Of a stretch of 15,502 nucleotides of DNA, positions 1 through 7,250 are shown piece after piece. The stretch spans positions 1 to 15,502 of the forward strand of contig JAITVF010000080.1 of the NCBI GenBank assembly GCA_031285945.1. The letters run 5' to 3'. Each line of letters begins with the position of its first letter. Within the stretch, counting starts at the first letter, position 1. The stretch is from Oscillospiraceae bacterium (GTDB taxonomy: Bacteria; Bacillota; Clostridia; Oscillospirales; Ruminococcaceae). The notes under the pieces were generated by a model, which had not been told where the DNA came from, did not search any database, and saw only the letters and a list, made by a program, of their open reading frames with translations. The position numbers and the translations under genes were made by a program.

Positions 1-9
1 TGAGATTGA

Positions 10-30
10 CGTGCCCGGCGCAAAGGCACG
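10..30. repeat. short inverted repeat upstream of murI promoter
   Basis: CGTGCC at 10-15 and GGCACG at 25-30 form a 6-bp stem with a 9-base loop just before the murI -35 box. There is no T-run after it, so it is not a convincing terminator. It could be the end of an upstream gene's terminator region or an operator. Weak evidence. Confidence 0.3.
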
Positions 31-31
31 A

Positions 32-60
32 TTGACATATGCGCGTATATTCTCTATACT
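32..60 (+). promoter_or_regulatory. sigma-70-type promoter of murI
   Basis: TTGACA at 32-37 (6/6 consensus), a 17-base spacer, and TATACT at 55-60 (5/6). Transcription would begin near 67, leaving a leader of about 40 bases before the GTG start at 108. The ATG at 39 lies inside this promoter, so it cannot be the start codon of an mRNA made from it. Confidence 0.8.
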
Positions 61-107
61 GTAGTAAATTTTTGTATTTTATATCCATAAGAAAGGCAGG
101 CGATCGT

Positions 108-896
108 GTGAACAACACAGCTCCCATCGGCATAATGGATTCCGGCGTGGGTGGGCTCACCCTGGTTCGAGAGCTTGTCAAGCTCTGCCCCGGCGAGGAT
201 ATTGTTTATTTGGGGGACAGTGCCAATTGCCCTTACGGCAACCGCGCGCAAGAAGATATTTTTGCGTTGGCTCTTTCCATGCTGCGTTTTCTGCAGCAGA
301 AAGGGAGCAAGGTGGCGGCGATTGCCTGCAATACCATATCGGCACTGGCGGAGCCGCTTGCGCTCCAAGTGGATATCCCCCTTTTAGGGATTGTTTCCCC
401 GGTGGCAGAAGCTGTCACGCAAAGTGGTCTCGACCAAGTGGGGGTGTTTGCCACTGAGTTTACCATTTCCACACAGATTTACACGCGTCTCATCCAAGCC
501 CATAATCCGCGGCTCAAGATTTACGGGAAGGGCAGTCACCTTCTGGCGTCTCTTGTGGATTCGGGCGCAAGTGAAGCCCGAATCGAGGAAGAGATAAAGA
601 CCGAGCTGGGGGCGCTGCTTGCTCACGAACCGCTCGATCATGTCATTCTCGGATGCACTCATTTCCCAATTGTCGAAGATATCTTTCAGCGTTGTTTTCC
701 AGACGTCACCTTTTTAAATCCCGCGAAAGAACAGGCAAAGGCAGTTATCTCCTTCCTGCGAGAACCGCAGACCGCCAATCATCAGGAAAAAGGCCGCCTT
801 TCCATTTACACCTCCGGGAATGCGGAACCCTATCGAAGCGTACTCGCGCGGCTCGGTATTACAGAGTGCTGCGATATAGCGACAGTTTCCCTATAA
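108..896 (+). CDS. murI: glutamate racemase
   Basis: Interconverts L- and D-glutamate without cofactor, supplying D-glutamate for peptidoglycan in the cytoplasm. The 262-residue length fits the family. Visible motifs are the N-terminal IMDSGVGG (D11, S12), YLGDSANCPYG, and the two catalytic cysteine signatures AIACNT (C74) and LGCTH (C183, H185). I chose GTG at 108, not the in-frame ATG at 39: the family begins a few residues before the GIMDSG motif, a purine-rich AAGAAAGGCAGG lies just upstream, and the ATG sits inside the promoter. The gene appears monocistronic and is separated from the catabolic locus by transposase debris, so it is probably a housekeeping gene rather than part of that system. 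An aspartate/hydantoin racemase superfamily relative is possible but less likely given the motifs. Confidence 0.93.
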   Translation: MNNTAPIGIMDSGVGGLTLVRELVKLCPGEDIVYLGDSANCPYGNRAQEDIFALALSMLRFLQQKGSKVAAIACNTISALAEPLALQVDIPLLGIVSPVAEAVTQSGLDQVGVFATEFTISTQIYTRLIQAHNPRLKIYGKGSHLLASLVDSGASEARIEEEIKTELGALLAHEPLDHVILGCTHFPIVEDIFQRCFPDVTFLNPAKEQAKAVISFLREPQTANHQEKGRLSIYTSGNAEPYRSVLARLGITECCDIATVSL

Positions 897-1059
897 CTCG
901 TTCTACTGAAATCCTACGGCCATAAAGCTCTCGCAGGCGGAAAAATGTGTATGGGGGTTCGGTGGCGCAATTCTCCGCGCCCATTCGCAGCTTCCCAAAA
1001 ATACACGACTTCATGCGTGATTTTTACATCTACAGATTCCAGCAGCGCGGCGATTCTGG

Positions 1060-1238
1060 CTACAAATCGGCCCGGCTCTTGGCAGACAACCGAAGAATCA
1101 GGAACTCTCGAAACAGGCTAGCGTCAGGAATATCAGGATATCTGTGATCGAAACGCAGTGGAAGGCGCTTTTGGAACAGCCAAAACGGCCTATGGTTTAA
1201 GCCGCGTCGCTGCTCGGCGCGCCATTATACTGACTTAG
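1060..1238 (+). pseudogene. decayed DDE transposase C-terminal fragment (IS5/IS1182-like)
   Basis: Reading 1122-1238 in one frame gives RQEYQDICDRNAVEGAFG, followed by TAKTAYGLSR and a TAG stop. This matches the conserved tail of IS5/IS1182-type DDE transposases (RNxxEGxFGxxKxxYGLxR), which carries the catalytic glutamate. Just upstream, in a different frame (about 1060-1135), LLADNRRIRNSRNRLASG resembles the preceding block of the same transposases (LADxIYRxRxNRxxxxxxxxRLSG). The region between the two blocks is deleted and the frame shifted, and most of the protein is absent. It is a dead remnant. The family assignment is from memory of the motif, not from a search. Confidence 0.65.
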
Positions 1239-1291
1239 AGCAATGCGCCAAAATAACCGGAAATTCGATGCCGTATGGCGCGCATTGCTCT
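1237..1291. repeat. inverted repeat / hairpin 1 after the transposase remnant
   Basis: AGAGCAATGCGCCA (1237-1250) pairs with TGGCGCGCATTGCTCT (1276-1291), leaving a 2-base bulge and a 25-base loop. It overlaps the stop codon of the transposase remnant. It could be a terminal inverted repeat of a lost element or a structured transcript end. Confidence 0.55.
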
Positions 1292-1294
1292 ATC

Positions 1295-1340
1295 GGCCAT
1301 ATCCGGCGGTTGCCGCCCGCAGGTGGCGAGCCGGATGGCC
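1295..1340. repeat. inverted repeat / hairpin 2
   Basis: GGCCATATCCGGC (1295-1307) pairs with GCCGGATGGCC (1330-1340), giving 11 pairs with an AT bulge on the left arm. It is the second of three hairpins in a row in this non-coding stretch. Confidence 0.5.
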
Positions 1341-1347
1341 ATGACCG

Positions 1348-1400
1348 CTATAGCAATTGTAGATAAGACCTTTTCCGCTCATTTCTTACAATTGCTATAG
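1348..1400. repeat. perfect 14-bp inverted repeat / hairpin 3
   Basis: CTATAGCAATTGTA (1348-1361) and TACAATTGCTATAG (1387-1400) are exact reverse complements around a 25-base loop. The right arm ends two bases before the stop codon of the leftward gene at 1403. It lacks a GC-rich stem with T-tract, so a standard terminator is doubtful; a small mobile-element end is an alternative. The rest of 897-1059 shows nothing I can name. Confidence 0.55.
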
Positions 1401-1402
1401 GC

Positions 1403-2245
1403 TTATACTACTTCATCCCACCGCGTCGCACGGCTTACCTGCAATTCCGGAAGCTTTGCCCCTTTTACGCCGCCTATCCCGGCAAAGGCCGCTGTTATAT
1501 GCTCTTGTTCGCCCTGTAGGGCCAGCACCACAGCGCCTTCGGCGCCACCAAGTCCCCCCGCCGCGATTACACAAGATTTTACGCCATACAAAAGCGAAAT
1601 CGCGTCTGTTTCGTTTATAATTTTTCCGTCCACGGGGTAAAGCCCGCAGGGCAGACCCATTGCCAGCTCCGCCGTGCGTCCGGCCGCGTGGCACGCCTCT
1701 TTTACAGAGCCGGGAATAAGCTTTTCGTACCCCGCGGGCAAAATTATGTTAAAATTTTTATTGCGCCGCGCCGACAGTACCCGCCCTATAGTCCCGCCAC
1801 CGCCGGCGGGGTTGGCAAACAGTACTCCGGCGTTGCCCTGGGCATCCACCGCGTTTACGCCCTTTACATAGACGTCATTCTCGCCCATGCCGTCAAGAAT
1901 CTCGCCGAGCGGCGCGGCTTGCTGAAGAACTCCGCGCTTAAACACCCACGTCTGCCTCGACACCTTTCGCGGGTCACGAGAATCTTTTCCCCCTCCGCGC
2001 GCTCTTATCATTTCTTCGGCCTCGCGGGAACCGGTAAGGCCGCTTGGGGCAATAACGCCGCACACCCAAAGGCCCTCCGGCCTGCAACCCGTCAGCTCTT
2101 CAAAAATAAAGCAGGTGCTGCTGCTGGGGTGCAGCGCCAGAATCCCTTCTTCAAGGGAAAGCCGCACCTCCGGAAGCTTTAAAACGGCATGCGCTATAAG
2201 CTTTTTAGATTCTGTAGGCGTAAGTACTATTTGGGCTTGGGCCAT
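1403..2245 (-). CDS. conserved hypothetical protein, glycine-rich motifs
   Basis: A 280-residue, probably cytoplasmic protein without signal peptide or membrane segments. I recognise it as a protein type seen in anaerobes but know no assigned function. Two glycine-rich blocks stand out: ANPAGGGGTIGRVL near residues 143-156 and AAGGLGGAEGAV near 228-239, which could be phosphate- or nucleotide-binding loops. MPCGLYP-like and DVYVKGVNA segments are other likely conserved spots. ATG start at 2245 follows AGGAGGG at 7-base spacing. It is the last gene of the leftward arm, 129 bases behind the CitMHS transporter with a palindromic element in the gap, so it may be co-transcribed at reduced level. 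Its position suggests a role in the same organic-acid pathway; this is inference from context only. Confidence 0.7.
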   Translation of the reverse strand: MAQAQIVLTPTESKKLIAHAVLKLPEVRLSLEEGILALHPSSSTCFIFEELTGCRPEGLWVCGVIAPSGLTGSREAEEMIRARGGGKDSRDPRKVSRQTWVFKRGVLQQAAPLGEILDGMGENDVYVKGVNAVDAQGNAGVLFANPAGGGGTIGRVLSARRNKNFNIILPAGYEKLIPGSVKEACHAAGRTAELAMGLPCGLYPVDGKIINETDAISLLYGVKSCVIAAGGLGGAEGAVVLALQGEQEHITAAFAGIGGVKGAKLPELQVSRATRWDEVV

Positions 2246-2261
2246 TCTTAAACCCTCCTGT

Positions 2262-2353
2262 TACATATAGAATGCTTTTATAATATTACTCTATTTTTCC
2301 CCCGCCAGAGGCGGGGGAAAAATAGAAAGAAGTATCTTAAATGCGCAATAGTA
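2262..2353 (+). repeat. MITE-like palindromic element, copy 1
   Basis: The core is a perfect 16-bp inverted repeat, CTATTTTTCCCCCGCC (2291-2306) and its complement (2310-2325), with loop AGA. The flanks (AATGCTTTTATAATATTACT on the left; AGAAAGAAGTAT then AAATGCGCAATAGTA on the right) match copies 2 and 3. The left end is about 10 bases shorter than in the other copies. It lies between the CitMHS gene and the hypothetical gene. The T-run precedes the GC stem and the A-run follows it, the reverse of an intrinsic terminator. Confidence 0.85.
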
Positions 2354-2374
2354 TTAGGGCTTATTGGGGTATCA

Positions 2375-3676
2375 TTACGCCGGCGTATAAATCCCCAAAA
2401 ACGCCCCGCCCAACAGGTAAAACGCAAAGCTAAAAAGGCTGATCGGAATCATCTTTCTCTGGAAATCGCTAAACTCGATTTTTAGGTATGAGGCTAAAAA
2501 GTACAGCGACGCGATAACAGGGCTGCATCCGCGCACACTTTGGCCAATCAGGGTGGCGAGCCCAATCTGCATGTCGGAATATCCATAAGCAGCGGCGGTT
2601 TTAGCCAAGACAGGCACTATGCCAAAGTAGAACGCGTCGTTGTTCAATATCCACACGGCGGGGGCGCTAATGACAGCAATAATAAAGTTAAAGAAACCAC
2701 TCCACGATTCAGGGATTACCGAAATCAGCGCACCCGCCATCTCGTTGGCCAGACCCGACTGGCTAAGCATTCCCATAAAGACGCCCGCGCCCAGAATCAT
2801 AACGCAAACAGTTACAATTCCTTCTGCGTTGCGTTCAATTACACGCCGCTCCAGCTTGAGATCGCGGTAGTTCACCGTTAAGGCAATGCAAGAGGAAATG
2901 GCGAACACCAGCGGCCCGGGAATGCCCACTGCGATGATAGCGATCATGCAAAGAACGGTAAGACACAAGTTAAACCAAATCATTTTGGGCCTGCGCAGTT
3001 CCTGCTCTTCTTCGTCCAGCCTAGTTTGCGCAGACTCCATAGAGATATCGGCAATGCCAAGCCTTTTGCGCTCCTGAAAGCCGAAGTAAAACGCCATGAT
3101 AAAGGCAGCAACAAGGCCGATTCCCATGAGTGGGAGAAGCCGCAAAAGCATCTCGTTGGGGTCTAGCGGAATAACCGCCAGCAGCCTTGCCGTGGGGCCG
3201 CCCCACGGCAGCATGTTTATTACGCCGTTGGGAATGATAATAAAAGCGGCAAGATATATTTTGTTAATATTAAGCCTTGTGTAAATAGGAATAAGCGCCG
3301 CGCAGCATATCATTACCGTAGTTGTTCCGTCACCGTCTAACGAAACCAGCGTTGACAGAATAGCGGTGCCGACAATAACGCGCAACGGGTCCCCTTTCAT
3401 AAATTTGGTCACAAGACCGGCTAAGGGGTCAAACAGCCCTGTATTGAGCATTATGCCAAAATACAGTATGGCAAAAGCCAACATGGCAACCGTTGCGCCT
3501 ATTTCTGAATCAATCATGCCCAGAACGGCAAATTTAAAAGTATCGGTCCCGTAGCCCGCTATGAACCCAAAGACAACCGGAACAACCACAAGCGCAGTTA
3601 AAGCGCTAATACGCTTGGACAGTATAAGACCCATAAACACCAAAAGCATTATAACGCCCACAACTACCGTGTACAT
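2375..3676 (-). CDS. CitMHS-family citrate/organic-acid:cation transporter
   Basis: A 433-residue inner-membrane carrier with about eleven to twelve hydrophobic segments, the usual length of the CitMHS group (Mg- or Ca-citrate:proton symporters of the ion-transporter superfamily). Recognisable stretches are SLDGDGTTTVMICCAALIP (about 112-130), followed by the PNGVINMLPWGGPTARLL loop (about 148-165), a typical CitMHS signature. The C-terminal half contains SAPAVWILNNDAFYFGIVP and GLATLIGQSVRGCSP, also characteristic. ATG start at 3676 follows an AGGGGGG site at 7-base spacing. It lies 81 bases behind the RraA-family gene in the same leftward operon. The substrate is probably a di- or tricarboxylate, but citrate itself is not proven. 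A second, unrelated citrate-type carrier is encoded on the other arm. Confidence 0.88.
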   Translation of the reverse strand: MYTVVVGVIMLLVFMGLILSKRISALTALVVVPVVFGFIAGYGTDTFKFAVLGMIDSEIGATVAMLAFAILYFGIMLNTGLFDPLAGLVTKFMKGDPLRVIVGTAILSTLVSLDGDGTTTVMICCAALIPIYTRLNINKIYLAAFIIIPNGVINMLPWGGPTARLLAVIPLDPNEMLLRLLPLMGIGLVAAFIMAFYFGFQERKRLGIADISMESAQTRLDEEEQELRRPKMIWFNLCLTVLCMIAIIAVGIPGPLVFAISSCIALTVNYRDLKLERRVIERNAEGIVTVCVMILGAGVFMGMLSQSGLANEMAGALISVIPESWSGFFNFIIAVISAPAVWILNNDAFYFGIVPVLAKTAAAYGYSDMQIGLATLIGQSVRGCSPVIASLYFLASYLKIEFSDFQRKMIPISLFSFAFYLLGGAFLGIYTPA

Positions 3677-3757
3677 GATGTTTCCCCCCTAGTCTGGCTC
3701 AAAAAAATTCTATGGCCGCTATTGCGAATTCCCCTGTTCTGTGCAAGCGTTTGGCTC

Positions 3758-4459
3758 TTATTTATGCTTTGCCATTTCGCCGCGCCATTTGCGCAGCTCG
3801 GCGGGGGTGGGCTTAACGCCGCTCTCAATTGCCTTGCGGCAGGGCTCCAGCACAAACAGCTCCGCATCGGCAACGCGCCTGCACGCCGCAGCAAGTGTAG
3901 GCGCTGCCTCGGCCGGTATGGTTATAGCCCCGTGCGTATCGGCAAAAACTAAATCTCCCGGGGCAACCTCCATGCCGCAAATATGAACTGTGCCGCCGCG
4001 CTCAATAAGGTGCGATTCGGCGCGCGCCACCATAATATCGGTAGAAAAAAAGCTAAACCCCAGCGCCCCAACCTCGTTCAGATCCCGCACTCCGCCGTGG
4101 GTAAGGGTGCCCGCAGCGCCCAGCGCCTTGCAGGTTGTGGCCTGCACCTCTCCCCAAAAGGAGCCTATGGGCCGCGCGTCTATATCCTGCATTACGGCTA
4201 CGGCGGGAACGTTCATATTATAGATGTCCTCAAAATACGCAAACAGCATGTCTTTTTGTTCGTCCGTGGGCGGGGTTAGCCCCGAAATTTTGGCTGTTAC
4301 CGCATAGCCTATCATGGGTTTTTTATCCGGCGTGCGCAGGAATAGCCCCGGGCCGGTAAATCCCACGGTGTTGGGGCGCAGCTTAAAGCCCTCCAGCGCG
4401 TTCCACACGGTCGGCACGTCAAATGCGCGCAGCTCCTCCATCTGTTCTAAGCTCAGCAA
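3758..4459 (-). CDS. RraA-family protein (HMG/CHA aldolase or oxaloacetate decarboxylase-like)
   Basis: A 233-residue cytoplasmic protein of the RraA fold, which includes 4-hydroxy-4-methyl-2-oxoglutarate and 4-carboxy-4-hydroxy-2-oxoadipate aldolases, with side activity as oxaloacetate decarboxylases. The metal/substrate motif is visible: G103-E104, then GGVRDLNE with R125-D126 and E129. The usual aspartate just before GG(x)RD is histidine here (H121). Metabolic enzyme is preferred over RNase E regulator because it lies in a transporter operon. The start is TTG at 4459, three bases after the DUF4387 stop; the GGAGG that serves it is inside the last codons of that gene, so translation is probably coupled. 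It likely cleaves a 2-oxo-4-hydroxy acid or decarboxylates an oxaloacetate-like intermediate. Confidence 0.85.
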   Translation of the reverse strand: MLSLEQMEELRAFDVPTVWNALEGFKLRPNTVGFTGPGLFLRTPDKKPMIGYAVTAKISGLTPPTDEQKDMLFAYFEDIYNMNVPAVAVMQDIDARPIGSFWGEVQATTCKALGAAGTLTHGGVRDLNEVGALGFSFFSTDIMVARAESHLIERGGTVHICGMEVAPGDLVFADTHGAITIPAEAAPTLAAACRRVADAELFVLEPCRKAIESGVKPTPAELRKWRGEMAKHK

Positions 4460-4462
4460 AAT

Positions 4463-4768
4463 TTATACCTCCAATTCCGCCAGCCGGATATACTGCTGCC
4501 CCGTGTGCATGTCGTTTTCGTACTTGTGGCCCGAGGGCTTGGGCCGCGGGAAGGAAAACTTGGCTACATAAATGCTGTCGCAGTAAAAGCATTTAATCTG
4601 CTCCGGGTTCACCATATAAGTTTCGGCAACTTTTTCTTTTGTTACGTTAGGCGAATTTTTGATGATTTGATACGCCTCGTCATCTTTGCAGAAGATTTCC
4701 AGTGTCACCCAAAAGGGCCCCGCGTTTTTAGAGCGCACCTCCATGGCAATATCCTGAACCATTGGCAT
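4463..4768 (-). CDS. DUF4387 domain protein
   Basis: A 101-residue soluble protein of the DUF4387 family, which is regularly encoded next to, or fused to, AtuA-type proteins; function unknown. Characteristic parts are VRSKNAGPFWVTLEIFC near the N-terminus, CFYCDSIYVAKFSFPRP in the second half, and a C-terminal GQQY segment. The frame could open at a TTG at 4792 overlapping the AtuA gene, but the ATG at 4768 has an AAAGGG site at proper distance and gives the family length, so I prefer it. It begins 16 bases after the AtuA stop and ends three bases before the RraA gene, the tightest cluster in the operon. This points to a stoichiometric partner or subunit of the AtuA protein (inference). Confidence 0.88.
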   Translation of the reverse strand: MPMVQDIAMEVRSKNAGPFWVTLEIFCKDDEAYQIIKNSPNVTKEKVAETYMVNPEQIKCFYCDSIYVAKFSFPRPKPSGHKYENDMHTGQQYIRLAELEV

Positions 4769-4784
4769 AGTTTTCACCCTTTCT

Positions 4785-6149
4785 TTATTCAATCTCTACG
4801 TATTCGAATCGGACAAGCTCAAAGGGGTCGTCGCACTCCACCACGTGCAGCAGCTTAAACTCACAGGTAGCGCCCCGCGGAATATCCACAGGCGAAAACG
4901 GGAAGGCAAAGCTTGGCAGATCTTCGTTAAGGTCAGCGGGAAAGTGCAGCAGGTAGGGGTTAAAAATCTTTGCGATCTGCGTGGCCAGCTCCTGCGTTTT
5001 AGCGGTTACTGTAAGCAGCATGCCTATTTCTCGCGGCGGCGGAGTCCCTACAGGTACCGGGCCCTCAATTACGGCGTTGTAGCCGTAGGCCTTAAAGTTA
5101 AAAGAATAGTCCCCGGGGTCAATTCCAACCTTGCGTATAAACTTGTCCACATAGGCGCTTATATTTTTTATCCAGGTTTCCGGGTCGGCAAGCACCTTGC
5201 GGTTGGTAATGCCTACTAAGCTTATATTCTGGTAGCCTACTATGCCCGCGCCCTCCAGCTTCATGGTGTATTTAGCGGCAGGCTCAAAGGTAGACCCGAT
5301 TACCCGCACCGAGCGGCCGTCCGGCAGCTGGGTATAAACGGCGTCCTTTGTAAGAAAAGACCCCGAAGGCTCGGTAAGCCTGGTGGGATCGGACGTTTCG
5401 TAGAGCAGGTGAGCCGAAATAGTATAAGGCGTGCAGCGGGTTTTTTCGCCAAGCGGCGTAACTGTAAAGCCTTCTTCGTCCACCGTTAAAAAAACGCCCT
5501 TGTCCTCAGAAGTGTCGGTGCATTGAGCGCCGCATTCCACCGTTTTTGCGCCGTGCCAGGCCGCCGCCGTGTTGCAGCCCTTATAAACGGCCATAGCGGC
5601 AATATTGGCCGTGTCGGTAGCGCGGCCCCCCAGCACCACGTCCGCACCGTTTTGCCAGGCCTTAATAAAGGGCTCGGCGCCCAGCAGCGCAACTATGTTG
5701 GTGCACTCGTCAAAGGTTTCGCGGCAAACCCCGGGGGCTCCATCAAGCGCCCTTATTTTGCCTTCGTCCCACTTTTTCTTAATTATGTCGGCCGTTTGCT
5801 GCGAGTATATCTTGGCAATTTTACCGGTCAGGCCATTTTCTTTGTAGATTTCCTCTACAAGCTCGGCGCATAGGTCTACCATGTTGTCGGTCCCGCAGGT
5901 TCCACAGCTTCCGACAAAAAATGGTATTCCCGCTTTTTTTGCGGCCAGCACGGCTATGCTCAGGTCGCTTTTAAGCATGGCCCTAGTATACTTGCACATG
6001 CCGTTCGCAAGATACCCCGGTCCGGAATCTGTAGAGCCCGCATCAACTGCAATAACGTCCGGTCCCAGGGCCATACCGGCTGCAAAAGTTTCCGGGTTAA
6101 AACCGGCGCCCATACTGCCAATGGGCATGAGGATTTTACAAGTATTCAC
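4785..6149 (-). CDS. AtuA-family protein (DUF1446, acyclic terpene utilization-like)
   Basis: A 454-residue cytoplasmic protein of the AtuA/DUF1446 family, named after a gene needed for citronellol/geraniol catabolism in Pseudomonas; its chemistry is not established. Visible family stretches are an N-terminal GSMGAGFNPE (about 11-20), VDAGSTDSGPGYL (about 35-47), GSCGTCGTDNMVDL (about 80-93), GADVVLGGRATDTANIA (about 169-185) and GYNAVIEGPVP in the second half. The cysteine-rich GSCGTCGTD loop may be catalytic or metal-binding. The start is GTG at 6149 with AAGGAGG eight to nine bases upstream. It is first in the leftward operon, followed by DUF4387, RraA and CitMHS genes. A terpene substrate is unlikely here given the citrate-type transporters and the absence of acyl-CoA enzymes. 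Confidence 0.9.
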   Translation of the reverse strand: MNTCKILMPIGSMGAGFNPETFAAGMALGPDVIAVDAGSTDSGPGYLANGMCKYTRAMLKSDLSIAVLAAKKAGIPFFVGSCGTCGTDNMVDLCAELVEEIYKENGLTGKIAKIYSQQTADIIKKKWDEGKIRALDGAPGVCRETFDECTNIVALLGAEPFIKAWQNGADVVLGGRATDTANIAAMAVYKGCNTAAAWHGAKTVECGAQCTDTSEDKGVFLTVDEEGFTVTPLGEKTRCTPYTISAHLLYETSDPTRLTEPSGSFLTKDAVYTQLPDGRSVRVIGSTFEPAAKYTMKLEGAGIVGYQNISLVGITNRKVLADPETWIKNISAYVDKFIRKVGIDPGDYSFNFKAYGYNAVIEGPVPVGTPPPREIGMLLTVTAKTQELATQIAKIFNPYLLHFPADLNEDLPSFAFPFSPVDIPRGATCEFKLLHVVECDDPFELVRFEYVEIE

Positions 6150-6199
6150 AAAAGATCCTCCTTAGCGCTTAGCGGAATTAATATATTTCTTCTTTGATG

Positions 6200-6228
6200 T
6201 TGCAATCCTATTATATTATGCTTATAAT
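6200..6228 (+). promoter_or_regulatory. promoter of lysR1 (rightward)
   Basis: TTGCAA at 6200-6205 (4/6), a 17-base spacer, and TATAAT at 6223-6228 (6/6). It overlaps the leftward promoter at 6210-6238, so the two polymerases would compete. The first transcribed base would be near 6235. Confidence 0.6.
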
Positions 6229-6238
6229 TATATGTAAA
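6210..6238 (-). promoter_or_regulatory. promoter of the AtuA operon (leftward)
   Basis: On the minus strand TTTACA (6238-6233, 5/6), a 17-base spacer, and TATAAT (6215-6210, 6/6). The same TTTACA-17-TATAAT arrangement precedes the 2HCT transporter gene, suggesting the two arms share promoter type and perhaps regulator. The leader to the GTG start at 6149 is about 55 bases. Confidence 0.7.
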
Positions 6239-6259
6239 ATACTAATTAAATTATAATGA

Positions 6260-6279
6260 CTATAGAATTTTATCTATAG
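6260..6279. promoter_or_regulatory. CTATAG dyad, candidate LysR operator
   Basis: CTATAG at 6260-6265 and again at 6274-6279, eight bases apart, in the lysR1 leader and upstream of the leftward promoter. Each half is itself palindromic. LysR-type regulators usually bind AT-rich dyads beside their own divergent promoter. Assignment is inference from position. Confidence 0.35.
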
Positions 6280-6310
6280 CATGGCAGTCGTGAAACGGGA
6301 GAGTGATAAC

Positions 6311-7219
6311 GTGACCGACCGGCAGTTGCGGTATATACTTGCAATAGCAAAAGAGGGCAATATTTCGGCGGCGGCGCAGAAGCTGTTTATAAGCCAGCCC
6401 TCCCTTAGCAGCCTGGTTGCCCATGTAGAGGAAGAATTGGGTGCAAAGCTGTTCGACCGCAGCGTCTCGCCTATGATTCCCACTTATGTGGGCGAAAAAT
6501 ACATCGAGTCCGCCGAAAGCATACTCTCTACGCTAGAAGATCTTAATAATTTGGTAACTGATATTGACAGCTCCCGCAGCGGGCGGCTGCGCATAGGCTG
6601 CGGGCCGCAGCACTCGCCCTTTGTCATACCTTTATTGCTTCCCCAGATTATGACTCTCTACCCCGGCGTGGATTTTCACATAACCGAGGACTCCCGCGCT
6701 GTGCTCGAAAACGAGCTGCTGGCCGGGCGGCTGGACCTGCTGCTCTACGGCGGACACAGCGACAACCCCACGCTGTGCTACGAGGAGCTTGCCGCGCAGG
6801 AATATATCCTGCTGGTCCCCAAAGGCGCCGCGGCGGCGACCCTGCCCGCGCAGGAGGGCCGAGCGCTGCCCGTCGTAAATCTCTGCTGCCTTAAGCACTG
6901 CAACTTTGTGCTTATGAAGCGCGGCCACGGGCTGCGCGCAATGCAGGACCTTATTTTTTCGGAGCTGGGGTTTTTCCCCAATATTATACTCGAGACCGAT
7001 AACTGGCAAACCAGCATACGTCTGGTAGAAAGCGGCATAGCTTGTACGGTGCTGCCCGACGCCGACTCGGGTATGTTTGGGCAGGCGTTCGACAAATACG
7101 CCCTTGAAAAACGCTTTGACCGGCACATCTGGCTATGCTACCGCCAGAACGCCTATATCCCTAAAGTTATGAAAGACTTAATTGCCATGGTCCGCCGGCT
7201 GTTTTTAGAAAGCTTGTAA
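6311..7219 (+). CDS. LysR-type transcriptional regulator 1
   Basis: A 302-residue DNA-binding regulator. The N-terminal winged helix-turn-helix (about 2-60) shows the family pattern, including AAAQKLFISQPSLSSLVAHVEEELGAKLFDR. A linker helix and a periplasmic-binding-protein-like effector domain follow (about 90-295), with RLRIGCG at its start and ILETDNWQTSI in the second half. GTG at 6311 is taken as start: GGGAGAG (6297-6303) lies seven bases before it, and the paralogue at 12957 begins at the equivalent residue; the in-frame ATG at 6281 has no ribosome site and overlaps the CTATAG dyad. It is divergent from the AtuA operon and upstream of the 2HCT/selenoprotein genes, so it probably controls both arms in response to a pathway acid (inference). 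Confidence 0.93.
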   Translation: MTDRQLRYILAIAKEGNISAAAQKLFISQPSLSSLVAHVEEELGAKLFDRSVSPMIPTYVGEKYIESAESILSTLEDLNNLVTDIDSSRSGRLRIGCGPQHSPFVIPLLLPQIMTLYPGVDFHITEDSRAVLENELLAGRLDLLLYGGHSDNPTLCYEELAAQEYILLVPKGAAAATLPAQEGRALPVVNLCCLKHCNFVLMKRGHGLRAMQDLIFSELGFFPNIILETDNWQTSIRLVESGIACTVLPDADSGMFGQAFDKYALEKRFDRHIWLCYRQNAYIPKVMKDLIAMVRRLFLESL

Positions 7220-7250
7220 TATTTAAAAAAGCACAGGCTCTGCTAATCTA

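Noticed and set aside
39-107. ATG at 39 as murI start
   Set aside because: It lies between the -35 and -10 boxes of a consensus promoter and would add 23 residues not expected in the family.
947-1147. A 66-residue ORF after murI
   Set aside because: It contains only a degraded transposase block in its second half, lacks a ribosome site and is followed by the rest of the transposase in another frame.
2291-2325. Palindromic core as intrinsic terminator
   Set aside because: The T-run is before and the A-run after the GC stem, the opposite of a terminator, and other copies lack the runs; flanks are shared with two other copies, so a repeated element fits better.
6281-6310. ATG at 6281 as lysR1 start
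   Set aside because: No ribosome site; the GTG at 6311 has GGGAGAG at seven bases and matches the start of the paralogue.
6632-7126. A 164-residue reverse-strand ORF inside lysR1
   Set aside because: Shadow of the lysR1 coding sequence without recognisable domains or ribosome site.
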